Source of the DNA: Xiphophorus maculatus
Lineage: Eukaryota; Chordata; Actinopteri; Cyprinodontiformes; Poeciliidae
Reading direction: 5' to 3'
NCBI RefSeq assembly: GCF_002775205.1
Contig: NC_036456.1
Location: 21,882,968-21,946,967, forward strand
Length of the DNA stretch: 64,000 bases
Shown here piece after piece: positions 43,209 through 56,699 of this stretch (position 1 is its first letter; the number at the start of each line of letters is the position of its first letter). Under the pieces are notes generated by a model that was not told where the DNA came from, did no database searches, and was given only the letters and a program-made list of their open reading frames with translations. The position numbers and the translations under genes were made by a program.

Positions 43209-46200
43209 ATGGAGCAGATTCTCACTGCAGAAGTAAGTTTCCTTTATTATCAAATGAAGAACTTAGACTGAAACCTTTTACTGTTTTTAAAGAAAGACGT
43301 TGTTTACAAAGAATATCTTATTGCTAATTTAATCTCATTTTAACAAAGGTAAAGATGTTTTCATGTTATTGTTTTAAATATTTTAGTTTTAATATTTTTA
43401 ATCTTGTTTAATTTTCTGTATTATAACTGATGATTTAATTCATCACTGGAAGAAAATCCTCATCATCAAAAGAGACGTCGGCGTTTTATTCAGGCGTTAT
43501 AATAATTATACAAATAATTATAAAATCATCAGTTAGCAGGATTTTATCTTTGTTCAGAAAATATTAATTAGTTTGAGGATCTAAAATGTGAAGATGTGAC
43601 AAAAAATAACAAACAATTTTAATAATGAATAGATGAGAAAAGAATATGGTTCCAAAAGTTAATTAATGTTAAAACATAACAAATTAAACATTGATTATTA
43701 CATCAGTATTACTGATTTTTTAATTATTGATCTTATTTTAGGAGATGCTGTTTATGAATGGACTGAGTGGAAATGTTGCAGAACCGAACTGTGGTGAGTA
43801 AAAATAAATGATAGATAGATAGATAGATAGATAGATTGATAGATAGATAGAATATTCATGTTATTCAGATATTTTCAGATGTTTTCATGTTAATATTCAG
43901 ATATTTTCAGATGTTTTCATGTTAATATTCAGATATTTTCAGATATTTTCAGATGTTTTCATGTTAATATTCAGATATTTTCAGATGTTTTCATGTTCAT
44001 GTTCAGATCATCAGCCCTCATTCGATTGGCCCACTCAGGAATCCGAGCTGCAGTACTGCAGTCTGACCAGCAGGGGGCAGATCAACTCACAGGCTGCCGT
44101 TGCTGTGAGTTTTCCCGCCTTTCTTAAGTCATGCGGACGGAGACGAGGAGGGGACCCGATACATGTCCCTGAAATGTTTAAGTTAAAGTATTTTAACATA
44201 AATAATGTTTCATCCTGTGATATAAAGACTGATTTATTTATTTCCAGGTCACAAAGAATCAGTCTGTATAAGGGAATAGCTTTATTTTGCTTCCCTTGAA
44301 GCCAATATGTTCTCTTTCTGACACAATTAGTGTTAAATCTGGTCCAGGGGGCGCTGCAGGCCCTGAGGCAAGATGTCAGACAGGATGACCGCACTGCTGA
44401 GTCCAATGGCCTCTGAACGACTGGAACATGAAACCGCTGCAAACCGTTTTCTCTTCCTGTTTGTCAGACACTCACAAACTGAGGGGCAAAGGTCAGAACT
44501 GGTCCAGTTAGCGATGGGAGGAACTGGAGTTATGGGTTTTATTGCGTTTATACCGCCGTCTAGTGGCCGCCGTGTTAACTGCAGCTCAAGATTCAACAAA
44601 GTTAAACACGATCATTTTAAAACAAACACGGACATGTTTACCTGAAAAAGCAGAGTATTAAGACCATACTAATAAAAAATAAAAATATGGGAATAAAGTC
44701 TTAATATTATGACAATAAAACTGTATTATTTCAAGAATAAAGTCAATGTTTAATGTATAAAGTTGTAATATTATGACTTCATTCTCATTTAATTCTACTG
44801 ATATTGTGACTTTATTCTTGTGAGATACAGTAAAATTTTAAAAGTCCTTCATCAGGACAAGACAATTAAAAAAAAGGACACAAAATATATTTTTTAAATT
44901 CTTGTTATTTAATGACATCATTCAGAAAATGTTATAGTTTTATTGTTATTATCACTGTGACAGAATATTGCTGCTGTTTGTCTGGGCAGAGCTCCGTCCA
45001 TCCTCTGGTCCCCCTCCTCCTCCTCAGCGACAGGCACCTCCCCCTCCGCTCCCCCTACAGCCAGCCAATCAGCAGGCCCGTTGCCCGGCAGGCCGACCCT
45101 CCCTCCTGGACACGCCCCTGTTACCACGGCAACAGCGTTTCCAGGTGAGTTCCGCGTCGTTGAGGCAGGAAACGGGAATCAGAACCTTCAGTTGTTTTGT
45201 TCTTCTGCTCAGTAATGAAAATGCCTCCTGATTTTATTTCTATATATCAGCTGGTTGTAGTTTTTGTCCAAACTACTTGGGGGTGAAAAGTTTAATCAGT
45301 TATGGATTTAATCACATCTGATCAATTTTTCCTAAGATTTTATTGATTTGAAGAACATTTAGTACCTTAATATAGCGGACAGCAGTGGTGAGCTAATGTG
45401 ATTATAGCAGAGCTAGTTTCTTTAGTCTGGCGCTTTAGCTAGCTTTGAAAACATTTTTGCGCACTTAGCGCTAATTTCCATTAGCGCCAGAATTGGGTAG
45501 TAACTACATGTACTCAGTTACATTCTTTGACTTTTTAAAGGAAAAAGTAACTTTTATGAGTACTGTTACTGCGCTTTCCATTTTACTTTCATTGGAGTAA
45601 CTTTATTACGAAGTATTTTTACTCTTACATGAGTAAAATTTCTGGATTTTCTCCCCACTGAATGAAAAACAAACATGTTTTAACCAAAAATTCACCAGAT
45701 TCAGACACACAGCTGCAGTTTTTACTAACGTCTCAAGTTTTATATTGAAAGAATATGATTTGGAAAAATATGTCTTTTGTCTTATTTTGATTTTTCTTGG
45801 TAAATTTTTACTTGAGTGCGATTTTTGGTACTCTGCCAACTCTAATTAGTGCTAATGGAAAATGCTGAAATTAACAAACTGAACTTTATTCAGAAGAATA
45901 AAGTTTGACCTCTGTGTTGAAGTTTTGGCCATCACCTGCTAAGTTTCCTTCAAGCTCATTAGCGTTAGCGTTGGCTGAGAGCCATGCTGCTGGAGGCCAT
46001 GTTTCTGCTGTGTTTGTCGGCAGGCAGTCGGTGAAGAAGCCGCTGAACGCCTTCATGCTCTACATGAAGGAGACGCGACACCAGGTGCTGCAGGAAGGAC
46101 GGGAGAAGGAGAGCGCCGCCATAAACCGCATCCTGGGACGCCGGGTGAGACGCCTGATGATGTCACAGTACCTGCGTTTCCATTCACTGTAAAATTGCGC

Positions 46201-47000
46201 AAACTGAAATTACGAAAATAAATCAATAGAAACACAACAATTAAAAAAAACACTCAAGTTTTTTGATGGAATATTTCAGTGGTTTTTCAGCCGTATAGAA
46301 ATCTCATGAGTCATGTGATCGGATATTACTACTGACAGAAACGCCGAAGAAGACGACAGGAAGTGGTAGAATGATGATAGTTTGTTTTGCTCTCACAGCG
46401 TCATAGATCAGAAAAGGTTGTGTGTCGATCCAACGTGTTGAATCCATCGCTCTTCTGTAAAATGGCCGACTACAGTTTCCCCAATATGCAGCCGCTCCCA
46501 AGTAGGAAGAAAACGTCGATATTACATAATGCTGCCCCTTTCACAGAAATACTACAATTGCAAAAATATGTTATTCGTATTTTTTTATTACACCAGTAGG
46601 AAATAGAGAAATATTTGCCCACATTTACAGTGGAAACGCAGTTTCTGGTGAAACCAGACCGACACCTCGGTCTGGTTTCTGGTGTCGGTCTGGTTTCTGG
46701 TGTCACGCCGTTTCCCGGCCGGCCTGATGTTTGTCTCTTTGGGCCAGTGGCGCGCTCTGCCTCGATCGGAGCAGTCCCGGTTCTACGATCTGGCCCAGAA
46801 GGAGCGGCTGCTGCACATGCAGCTCTACCCCGGCTGGTCTGCCAGGGACAACTACGTACGTACCAAACATCCTGAACACTCACAGCACACACCTTCAGGA
46901 AAAAACTCAGGTTTTCCTTCGTTTCCAGGGAAAGAGGAAGAGGAAGCAGATGGCGGGAAACTCTTCCAGGTCAGAGGTCATCTGCAGCCAGGTTCAATGA
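43209..47000 (+). CDS. Short TCF/LEF-type HMG-box protein (209 aa)
   Basis: The seven exons are 43209-43232, 43742-43793, 44007-44104, 44990-45144, 46024-46144, 46748-46855 and 46929-47000. They total 630 nt in frame (209 aa plus stop). The C-terminal part is an unmistakable TCF/LEF HMG box: [47 protein letters not shown], then a basic KRKRK tail. The intron inside the box, at ILGRR|W, is a clean phase-0 boundary. The box is diverged from canonical LEF1/TCF7 (for example [12 protein letters not shown] where those have an AECTLKE-type segment). The N-terminus ([12 protein letters not shown]) shows no beta-catenin-binding motif, and there is no C-clamp. Proximity to sgms2 and aimp1 suggests a derived lef1 duplicate. 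Without the beta-catenin domain it could bind TCF sites as a competitor; that is inferred. Upstream exons cannot be excluded, since the ATG lies just after a CTGCAG that could be an acceptor. Confidence 0.82.
43810..44006. repeat. (GATA)n microsatellite and a minisatellite
   Basis: GATA units at 43810-43850 are followed by several copies of a unit with ATGTTAATATTCAGATATTT. It fills the 3' part of intron 2 of the HMG-box gene, right up to the exon 3 acceptor. Confidence 0.9.
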
Positions 47001-47246
47001 TCCAGCCAAGTCAGACAGCAGCTGCTTGTAAAGATTTTATAGACGATAATCTGAAACTCTGCACTGATGTACAGTAAAAATGAGACGTGGGAAATGTTTG
47101 GGAATATTGCAACGTTCTTTAATGTTCAAATAATATTAGGCAGTCCCGATCAGATATTGATGTTGAATATCGGTCCGATATCGGCCAAAGAAATGAGCAT
47201 CGGATTTAAATGGAATGGATCAATAATCTCAGACAGAAGGAGGTCG

Positions 47247-47404
47247 CTGCAGCATTTAGTCTGCTCCAACGTTTAGTCCGCTCCAGCATTTAGTCCGCTC
47301 CAGCATTTAGTCCGCTCCAGCATTTAGTCCGCTCCAGCATTTAGTCCGCTCCAGCATTTAGTCCGCTCCAACGTTTAGTCCGCTCCAACGTTTAGTCCGC
47401 TCCA
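47247..47404. repeat. 17-bp minisatellite
   Basis: About nine copies of CTCCAGCATTTAGTCCG or close variants downstream of the HMG-box gene. The AATAAA at 47425-47430 just after it could end that transcript. Confidence 0.9.
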
Positions 47405-47430
47405 GATTTTCTGTCCCGGTTCATAATAAA

Positions 47431-48599
47431 TGGGTCAGTTGTTTTCATACCTAATGTTTTGACTATCATGTTCGGTTTGAATAATTTTAATTGATGAAGC
47501 ATCATCTCACTTTTCACAATACAAAATAAATAATAAATATAAGTTTCATCCTGATATCGTATCAGATAAATATGATCACAGTTATGATATCGGTATTGAT
47601 TTGGAAATGAAAGTTTTATTGAAACATCTTCATAATATCCTGTTTGAATCCAATGAGTGTAACCATGGAATCCATTTAAATGTTTTATTTTTATAAAAAT
47701 TCACATTTAATCAGTTTAATTCATGTAATCCAAATAAATCATTTCATTCCCGACTGGAATACAACCAACAACCTGACAGATTTGGATGACCGTTTTGTTA
47801 CTTTTGTTTAAAATGATTCTGAAAAGGCTCAAAAATATTCATACAGCTCTAAAGCTTCACCACATCCTGGATTTCACCTCCGATATTCGATCGCTCGTCT
47901 TTCACACTCCACTCCAGCAGGTGGCAGTGATGCGCCTTCACCGGTTCCACTAAGAAGTTAAGAACTTGGAAGCAGCCAAAAGGAAAAAACTCCTTCCATA
48001 ATATCCTGCATGCCATCTTTTCTTTGTCCTGTAAAGTGAAATTTTATTTTCTGTTTTTATTCAAGTGTTTCCTCCTAACCGGAGTTTTTCCTGTAATTAG
48101 ACGTAGTTTGTGTTTCATATATTGTTAAATATTTTCTTCCTCCTGTCTGGATATTTACTGTGAAAATAAAGAAAGTTTCACCATCTGAGATTTGACTGAT
48201 CGATTCAATCCTCCTCATTTTTGACAGTCAGAAGGGAAAATAAATGTTTTGCATGATCGAGTCAGCAGAATACAGCCATCATAACAAAACGAAAAAACAG
48301 CAGAAAGACAAACCTGTAAAACAGTTAAAGTTAAATTTATGCCCCAAACTTTCAGCTCTACTGATAAACATTCAGACGACTCAATGGTTTTGGGTCTGAT
48401 GGATCAGAGGCATCCAAACGATCAATTTCAAACAAAATCATTTCAAAAGGCCCCCAAACCACACTGGACACCTCTGCTCTATAGCCAGGGGTGTCTTGAA
48501 ACAGAAGAGTGGCCTAGTCAAAGTACAGGCCTGCTGATGAGTGATTGCAGCACCAGGTTGGCTGAATAAACAAAATCATTTGAAAACTGATTTTTGGTT
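47431..48599. other. Spacer between the HMG-box gene and sgms2
   Basis: No coding exon supported. It contains CTCCAGCAGGTGGCAGTGAT near 47923, which looks like part of a common fish repeat, and another AATAAA near 48166. Confidence 0.5.
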
Positions 48600-48605
48600 T
48601 TTATT
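48600..48605 (-). terminator. Candidate polyadenylation signal of sgms2
   Basis: TTTATT on the plus strand is AATAAA on the minus strand, about 440 nt past the sgms2 stop. Confidence 0.4.
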
Positions 48606-49046
48606 CAGGTTATTTGATGAACTGAAACATTTAAATAGAAACGCCGTGAGTTAGGGGGGAATACTTCCCCAAGGCATCGTTAAAGTCCAACAGAACCGAG
48701 CTCAGAACCGAGCCCGGAGAACAGGAGAAACATTTGAACGATGAGGTGAAACTTTCTGTCCGTCTGCAGCGTCGAGGAACAAAGTTCAGCCAGCAGCAAC
48801 GTTTCACAGCTTCGACTGGAGGAGAACCGCTCAGACCGCCGGCCCGGAAAGGTCCGTTTGGGTTCAGCACGCGCTCTCCAGGAGCAGAACTCAAAACGTC
48901 TTTCTGCTCCTCAGCTTCAACATCCAGAACAAGTTGGGCCAGCAGCCTGGAACATGAACACCTCCAGCTGCTGAGCAGAGTGGTACCAGGTGGGTTCTAC
49001 GGTCTGGGTTTGGGTCCCGGTGGGCCCCCCCCACCCTGTCCGGTCC

Positions 49047-52000
49047 TCACTCGTCCCTCTCGATGCCCATCGTGTGGTACCGCTCTTTGCAGGAGGACAG
49101 CAGGGCCCGCGGCGACAGGAACACGACCGGAACCGTCGTCCGGACGTTCCTCTCCAGGAAGTTGAAGACCGGGTTCCACCAGACCCGGGTCAGGCAGCTG
49201 GTCGAGGCGCCGCACAGATCCTGGACAGACGTCACCAACAAGAGTAAGAGCAGAAGGTAACAAACTCCAGGCTACAGGTCCGACTCGGCTAGCAGACAGA
49301 AGCTAAGCTAATTCTGCTAGTTAGTAAAAATCAGAAAACTGAAAAACTGAAACAGCTGTAATACATAATGCTTAAAAGTTAAACACTAAACTTATAAGCA
49401 TTATACATTACATACATATAATATAGATTATTGTTGTCATAGCAACTGTTAAGGCAGTTAGTTAAGGAGCCTACCAAGATGGCTGTCAGCTACAAAGTTC
49501 CTGGACGTGTTTCTACAGAAACAGGTTTTAGATAAGTTAAGAAAAAGAATCAGAAAACGTCACTGCAGTTTGGAGAAATAAATAAGAATAAAAAGTTACA
49601 TTCAAAATCACAACTGCTGCTAAAAACCATCTGATTCCACCATGAATCCAGCAGAGGGCGCCCCAGCACAAAGTCCTCAACTTTTCTACATTTGCAACAA
49701 AATGAAAGCATTTTATTTGGGTTTTATGTAATAAACCAATAGAGCAGCACATGATGGTGAAGTACACTGTAAATTATAACTATTTAACCGATTAAACAAG
49801 TGAATATAAGTCGACTCTGGTCAAGGTTTTGCTAACTCAAAATAAGTTTAGCAAACATTCAAGCGTTTCATTTTAATTTTTAACACATTTTGTAACATGT
49901 TGTGAAAGAAGAGATGAAGTTCCCATTATGCTTTGCAGGTTGCTCCACTTTACCATTAATTATGTTTAACTGGGTACTGGAATAACAGGTCCAGTTTTTA
50001 TGTACTTTCAGTTGTAAAGGTTTTTTGACACAGAGGGTCAGTACCAGTCCAGTCCAGTTTGACCACCGCTCTGCGCTCTGACTGAGTTCTGGAGCTTTTT
50101 GGACTGAAATAAGTAAATAAATTGTTTTCTATAAAAAATACTTGTAAATCATCCAGGAAGTTTTCTGGTTAAGTATTTCCTTTCATAAGTTGATTAACGT
50201 TAGAAAATGCGAGTGTTCAGAAGCTCCAGTTATTATTTATAGATTCAAAATAAAGTGTAACATTTAATTACTGCTTAGATTTATGAAGTTAACTGAAGCT
50301 ACGCTCACTAAAAGTTCACTAGTTGGTTTCTCAGTTAAATGAATGAAAACTAAAACTTTTTTAGAGGCAATGAGTTTGTTTGCAGTAAAAAAATGATACG
50401 CAGCTTTCAACTTTAACAAAATAAATCTGAACTCCTCAAGCCAAAGCATGGTGGTGGCAGCATCATGCTGCTGATGATTTTCTTCAGCAGGAAGACGTAG
50501 ACTGGTCAAGTCAAAGTCCAGACCTGAATACATTTGAACTTATCAGATTTAACTTAGAATTAAAATCCGTCCATCATTTTCCTTCCCCCCATCAGATTGC
50601 TGCTGCAACCGGACAGAGGCGTGTGAACGGTTCTGCCGGGACCGAACGGTTCTGCCGGGACCGAACGGTTCCGTCGTAGCTGATCGGACTCACGCGATTG
50701 TTGGCCATGGTGTGGTACCACCAGAAGATCCTGGTGGTGACGTAGTAGGCGATGACCACGTCGATGCTGTAGTGCTCGTGACCCACCAGGATGCAGACGA
50801 CCCCGGAGACGCTGAGGAGCCAGCAGGCCCAGCGGTACAACCACATCCAGCGGGGCGAGTCTGGAGAACACAGCTCAGGTGAAAACAGGTTGGATCTGCC
50901 TTCCACTTCAGTCAGCTAAAGACCAGAACCAGGAAGTGGCACCACATGATGGCCAGTGGCCAAACGATTGATTTTAAAAGGCGTGTTTAAGGAAGTTTAT
51001 TGTTAAACTTTGTGTGAAAAGCTGCTGAAGCTCATCTGGAGCTTTGCTGGGAGAAAACCGTTTCTGTGGACTCACATTCCTGAATGAAGAGGTAGGACAG
51101 CGTCAGCATGACCGTGTGGCCGCTGTACAGGAAGTCTCCACACATCAGGTAAGAACCAGTCAGAGACAAACCTGGAAAATAAAGTTTGATTAGCTTTCGA
51201 TCAACTCTGCAGGGATCAGCTGTGAGCCAATCAGAAACCAGGGCTTGATAATCAACCAATAAGCCATTAGCGTGATGCTACCTCCTCCTGAAATGAGCCG
51301 GAGGATCCTCCATATTTTCCCCGTTGAGTCGTTGTAAAGCTGCAGGGAAACAATCGATTATTGGCTCCGAGCTTCAGCAAACACACTGAGGATGAGGAGA
51401 AGAAGAAGAAGAAGTCCAGTTCAACAACCAACCTTTGGGGCGCAGACCATGTGCTGCCCCGGCACCGGCAGCGTGGTGATGTACATGGTGACGCAGCGAT
51501 ACATGTAGAGAGTCCCGATGAGGAAGAAACACCGCCGGCCCACGATGGCTCTGCAGAGACGGAGAACCAATCAATAACAGATCAATAAAGCTTAAAAACA
51601 CAACAAATACAGGCGAAACCAGACGTCATGGAAACAAAGGAATATAAACGCTGTAAATACGTCATTTGCTTCTACATCCATTATTATAACTAATAATAAT
51701 AGTGGATTGTTAATGGTTAATGTAAAGGCAGAACCTATATTATTATTAATAATATTATTATTAATGGATGTAGTTACCCCAGTTACCCCAGTATTCCCAG
51801 TAACCCCAGTATCAGTCAGTGGTCATACTTGTGTTTGAGCAGCAGCCACTGGACCAGCCACAGCCCGACCAGAATCAGCCCGTTGGCCTCGGTGATGGTG
51901 AAGGCCCAGGAGACCCGGTCCACGTAGTCGAAGAACTTGTCCGGCAGCGGCGGGCTCACCGACTTGTCGGGTACTCTCTCATGGACGATGGTGATGACGA

Positions 52001-52349
52001 CGGTGGTGAAGACGAGGTTGAAGAAGGCGTAGAGGAAGGCCACGCCGGTCTTCCACCACTCGCTGGGCAGGCTGTCGGCCGGCTCCGCCTCGGCGCAGAT
52101 CTTCTCGTAGTCGCAGCGTCTCTTCAGCTTGTTGTTCAGAGACTCGATCAGCATCAGGCTGCACAGCCCGCCACGCCTGTCATTACCGTCGAGGTCGTCC
52201 GGGGGAGGCGACGGCGTCGAGGCGTGGCGGGTGGGGTTACCGTTGGCAACCCTCTGTGGATGAATCTGTGTCGGGGAGTTTGACGAGGTCACGTTGGCTT
52301 CCACGGGGATCCGGACTTCCTCCTTCTCAATCAGCTCTGAAGCGGCCAT
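49047..52349 (-). CDS. sgms2: Sphingomyelin synthase 2
   Basis: It transfers phosphocholine from phosphatidylcholine to ceramide, giving sphingomyelin and diacylglycerol at the plasma membrane and Golgi. The six coding exons on the minus strand are 52349-51829, 51550-51433, 51339-51282, 51171-51076, 50860-50694 and 49220-49047; they total 1134 nt (377 aa plus stop) with matching phases. There is no SAM domain, and PPLPDKFFDYVDRV is SMS2-like, which argues against SGMS1. Membrane segments include about residues 101-121 and 152-172. The catalytic motifs are intact: CGDFLYSGHT (His251) and HEHYSIDVV (His294, Asp298), the His/His/Asp triad of the family. The C-terminal tail has Cys in SSCKERY, a possible palmitoylation site as in SMS2. 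The first 90 residues are poorly conserved. The 5' UTR probably starts in a noncoding exon near 56.4 kb. Confidence 0.95.
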
Positions 52350-52609
52350 GGACTAAACTTTATCAACCAATCAGAGTCCTTCCAGTCAGTCTGTTAACCA
52401 ATAACAGGCCTGATTGATTATCAGGTCTGGTGCAGGTGTTTGGTCTCCGAGGTCACAGATAAGGCAGAACCAGGTCAGGTGAGTCTCAATCAGCAGAAAC
52501 CTGAAAAACAAACATTTAAATTTACATTTGAGCCATTTAGAAATCAAACATTCAGTTTCTCTGAGGTTAAAAGTGATTTCTGGTTTCCACTCCTCAAAAC
52601 AGGAAAGAC

Positions 52610-52723
52610 AGTCTGCAGGTAAACAGTCTGCAGTTAAACAGTCTGCAGTTAAACAGTCTGCAGTTAAACAGTCTGCAGTTAAACAGTCTGCAGTTAAACA
52701 GTCTGCAGTTAAACAGTCTGCAC
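52610..52723. repeat. 15-bp minisatellite
   Basis: About eight near-identical copies of AAACAGTCTGCAGTT upstream of the sgms2 coding start, inside its probable 5' intron. Confidence 0.95.
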
Positions 52724-52729
52724 AAGCTG

Positions 52730-54777
52730 TTAAGATGCTACATTTTTAGATTATTTTTCCACTTAATCTGACATTTATGCAAACAAAAATCAAACTGATT
52801 TATTTAAGCAAACGCTGCATTTAACAGTAAACAGACAGAGTCTCTCTACTGGCTGGTGTCCAAAGTTTAACCTTCAGGAATGTAAGAACCTGCAGCTGAT
52901 CTGATCTGATCTGTAGTAAAACTTTAAAAATGAGACTCAGCTGAGATAAGAGTCCTGTCTTTGTAGATCGGAATCGGCCAATCAGCTGTAAGATGTAAAC
53001 TATCCAATCATTTCTCATGAAGGTCTGAACTCTTCCTGCCGCCAGATGATTCATTTCATGAGTCATTCTTTTCACCTGCAGCAGGAATTTTTTTATCTTT
53101 AGTCGGCCGACAGGTCGTTGACCTTTGCACACACACCCCATTGTGTGTGTTTACATCAGCCTGAGCGCACATGCACCTAAAATCATTTCCATATTTAAAC
53201 ATCTGGGGTTTTATTACAGAAACTCTGATCTGATTACAGTAACTGTGTGTTTCTGCAGGTTCTCATGCATTTTTCTCCCCAGACTCTGAGCAGGAAGCGG
53301 CTTGACTTCAGGTAACCACAGAGAACCTCCCTCACCGAGACGCCCTGAGAACCAGTCTGGTCACATCCACTGGGAGGATGAGGAGGAGTCAGTTCAGCTT
53401 CAGTATCGGCTCAATGACAAAGCCCAGCTGAAGGTACAAAGCCCTTTTATTTGCTCTCTATTTGTGGAGCTTCACATATTTGAATATCACAGATATTTAC
53501 TATCACACTGATGAAACCAGATGAGGAAGAATGTTTCTGTTTGCACAAGACGACCAACAACTGGAGCGTGAATGATTGAACTTGCAGAGAGCTGAAGCTG
53601 AGTGGGCTCCAGAGGACGCAGTGAAAAGGTTTTGGCCTTTAGCTAGTTCCATACGAACCTGCAGCACAAACACTTTATGGTCAAATTAGATAAAAATGGA
53701 GCCATTTAGAGAAATGTGGATCAGGATCAGGTTTCCAAACCTAAGAACACTGCTCCAGCTGTCAAACATGGTGGTGGCAGCTTCATGCAACAGCTGGGTG
53801 ACAGATGTTAGAGAGACTTTGTCACTATATTTAGTGACTTTTCAGAACCTCTAGCAACTTTTTCCTGTTCTGGGAAACTTCTGGCAGCAACAAAGCACCA
53901 ATCATGATCCCACCATTGGAACCAGTAGGACCATTCAACTGCAGTAGCTGTTTAACCACAGGAGGGCAGCAGTGAGACGGTTTTAGGCCAAATATTGAGG
54001 AATAAAACTTTTTACTTACACATAATAATAGAACCATAAGGAACCATTTATACAGCTTATGGGTTTAGTTATTCCTTATAGACCAGAGTCAGAACCATGT
54101 GAGCGACATGGTTGGGTGTTACAACAGAACAGTGACCCAGCCTGGTTCTGGAACGAGTTACCATGAGGCTTCTGGAATAAAAATCTAGATCTACACCAGT
54201 TTAAATGAGCTCCACCAGTTTAAATGAGCTCCACCAGTTTAATGAGCTCCACCAGTTCTGATACCAGTTCTCCAGAAGCTTCCTGATGGAGATAGAGGAG
54301 TGAATCTACAGCAGACCTTTTACCAGAACCATGAATATGTTCTGGATGAATAGATGTTCTGATCGGCACCATAAAGATTTCGACCTACTGATGCGAAGCG
54401 CTGAAATCGGTTCTCATTGACGTGATAATCGTTGCATCATTTTGTTTCCGAACTCGACACCAGGCCGGGTCGAACTATTTCTACAGAACTCAGTCCGAAG
54501 TGTTGTCTGATTGGTCAGAGGTTTGAGTTTTATGCAGACGCTGCTCAGACAGAAATGTTGATATCTCTCTCTAACTAATCCGCTTCCATTATCCGGTTTC
54601 TGAAGGAGACATAGAAACTTTTATCTGATGCAATGAGGAATTATGTAAACTTTTATGATTCTTCATATTATAAAATATGACTGGTGAATGGTTAACAAGT
54701 CCTGGATGGAAACTGTAACGTTGTTGTTCACAGATTGGGGTGTTTGCAGAACAGTGTGGTCTGCGCCGTGGTCTGGG

Positions 54778-54855
<78 letters not shown>

Positions 54856-56300
54856 GCAAACATGCAGGAACCATGTGACTGCCTGCTAGGATTCAGATGA
54901 GGTATGTGGGAGCCTGGAGGATCCAGAGCAAAGGGTTTTTCTATGGGCAGCTGCAGACAGAGCTGGACCAGGGGTGTCCTTAAGGGGCAGCAGGAGGGTC
55001 ACATGGTGGGTCTGCATCCTGCAGGACCAGGACTGTAACACCGCTGCTCTACTGAGGCTCTACTGCAGGTTCTCAGACATCTAGCTCTGGTTTTAGCATT
55101 TCTTCTTCACTGACTCTCCTGTACTTGTGCATCATGACAGATGTGTTCAGGAACATAAGAAAAGTTCGTTTCAGATGTAGATGTGCGTTACATGCCTCCT
55201 CCGCCCGCTGACTCCCAGGAGCCTGTGTGTGGTGTTGGCCGGTATGTGAGCTAAAACCTGTGACTGCCAACTCATCCAAGGGGATTAAGGAAACCATCCC
55301 TGGTTGATCATGAGTCACAGAAAAAGTAAACTCACCAAGGCCAGGCCTAAAATCTGTTTCTAGAGCGTTTAAACTACGTTATGGATCAAAACTTTAACAG
55401 GAAGTTGTACTCTATTCCAGCTGCTGTTTGGAGCCGTTTAACCTGGAGAGTTTCTCCTCTGAACAGACTCTCTGTGCGTTTCCTGGCAGCTTCCTGTTTA
55501 CAGAGTAGCAGGGAATCAGGCCTAATGAAGTTAGAAACACGAGAATTCAATTTCCACAGATTAGAGCTGATTCATCAACACGATGGAGGCGAGGAGGAGC
55601 TACAGCCTGAAAACGGATATGATCAGTCTGACAGACAGACTCCAGATTATCAGTGAATGAAAGTCAGATTATTATCAACAAAGACATGATGCAACAGCTT
55701 ATTCTATTCACTAATAATAAATAAACCATGTTTAATCAACTAAATATTCTCTCAAGTCTCATAAATATGCTTAGATAAAAAATGTTAACACTAAAATAAA
55801 ACACTTTAGCAGATGTGAGGTCAGGTTATTAAAGATCTTATGTGTCGTGTTTTATACAGTTAACATAAATTAAGGAAACTTGTTTGAATTTTAGAGCTTA
55901 AACATGCAGACATGTTTCACTAAAATGATTTTTAAACACTTTTACAAAATATCAGAAAATAAGTGACAATATTCACTTTCCTAACTGGCTGAAATGCAAA
56001 TGTAGTTGTAGACCAGGAAACCCATATTTAGCCATATTTACAGTAAAAATATTTACCTCGCTGTTGTTTTCTAGCTAGCTCAATCAAAACAGTCTCTTTA
56101 AAAACTGTCTCTAAGTCAACTGATCGATCGCTCAAAGTTTGCTCGGAGACTTAAAATAGATTTTTTTAAAGTGACTTTAAACTTTGTGGAGTTTTCTGAG
56201 ATTTTCTTGAGTCGTTCATTTTGAAATTAAGACATGAAGCTGAATCCAGGAAAACACCTGTCGACCACAAAACGTAACTTTGGAGGTTTCCTCTCCGCTA
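52730..56300. other. Probable 5' intron of sgms2; (GT)n tract
   Basis: No supported coding exon. A (GT)n microsatellite occupies about 54779-54850, and a 22-bp unit with CTCCACCAGTTTAAATGAG is repeated about three times near 54200-54260. The interval lies between the sgms2 start codon and its likely first exon. Confidence 0.6.
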
Positions 56301-56365
56301 ACCAATAAAATCTAAAATAATTTATGGTTTTCTTCCTCTTTTAAGGCAGACGGAGATGTACTCAC

Positions 56366-56557
56366 CGCTTTCTGAAACAATTCCACGTCTTCTTCTCGGA
56401 AATCGGTGCCTTTTTCCCGTTTTCCCCTCCGTCCTCCTTCTCTCTCTCGGCCGGGTGAAGGAGGAGCCCCTCCCCTGGCCCGCGGCTCGTGCCTGGCGTT
56501 CCTCCATGTTTAGACTCCAAATATGGTTCGTTTCCTTCGGGACGCAGACAGCCCCCT

Positions 56558-56627
<70 letters not shown>

Positions 56628-56660
56628 TTCCGCCCCGCTGACTCACCTCTGCGCATGACT
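56366..56660 (-). promoter_or_regulatory. Probable first noncoding exon and promoter of sgms2
   Basis: The region is locally GC- and CpG-rich. On the minus strand the sequence reaches AAAGCG|GTGAGTAC, a consensus donor ending at 56366. A long (CT)n tract (about 56566-56624, GA on the minus strand) sits directly upstream, a common promoter feature. The start of transcription cannot be placed. Assignment to sgms2 rests on strand, distance and the lack of another minus-strand gene. Confidence 0.5.
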
Positions 56661-56699
56661 CACCTGAGCTCGGTTTCACTCGGAATTTTCCGGAGAAAG

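Noticed and set aside
48734..49260. Plus-strand open frames over the last sgms2 exon
   Set aside because: The minus strand encodes the conserved SMS2 C-terminus here; the plus-strand frames are shadows.
51819..52283. 154-codon plus-strand frame opposite sgms2 exon 1
   Set aside because: Antisense shadow of a GC-rich conserved exon.
53302..53511. Short plus-strand frame with HWEDEEESVQLQYRL
   Set aside because: It resembles acidic exons superficially, but no neighbouring exon on that strand fits and it lies in the probable 5' intron of sgms2.
56362..56679. Minus-strand frame with an (ER)n run
   Set aside because: The run comes from the (GA)n tract in a GC-rich promoter. A noncoding first exon is a simpler reading.
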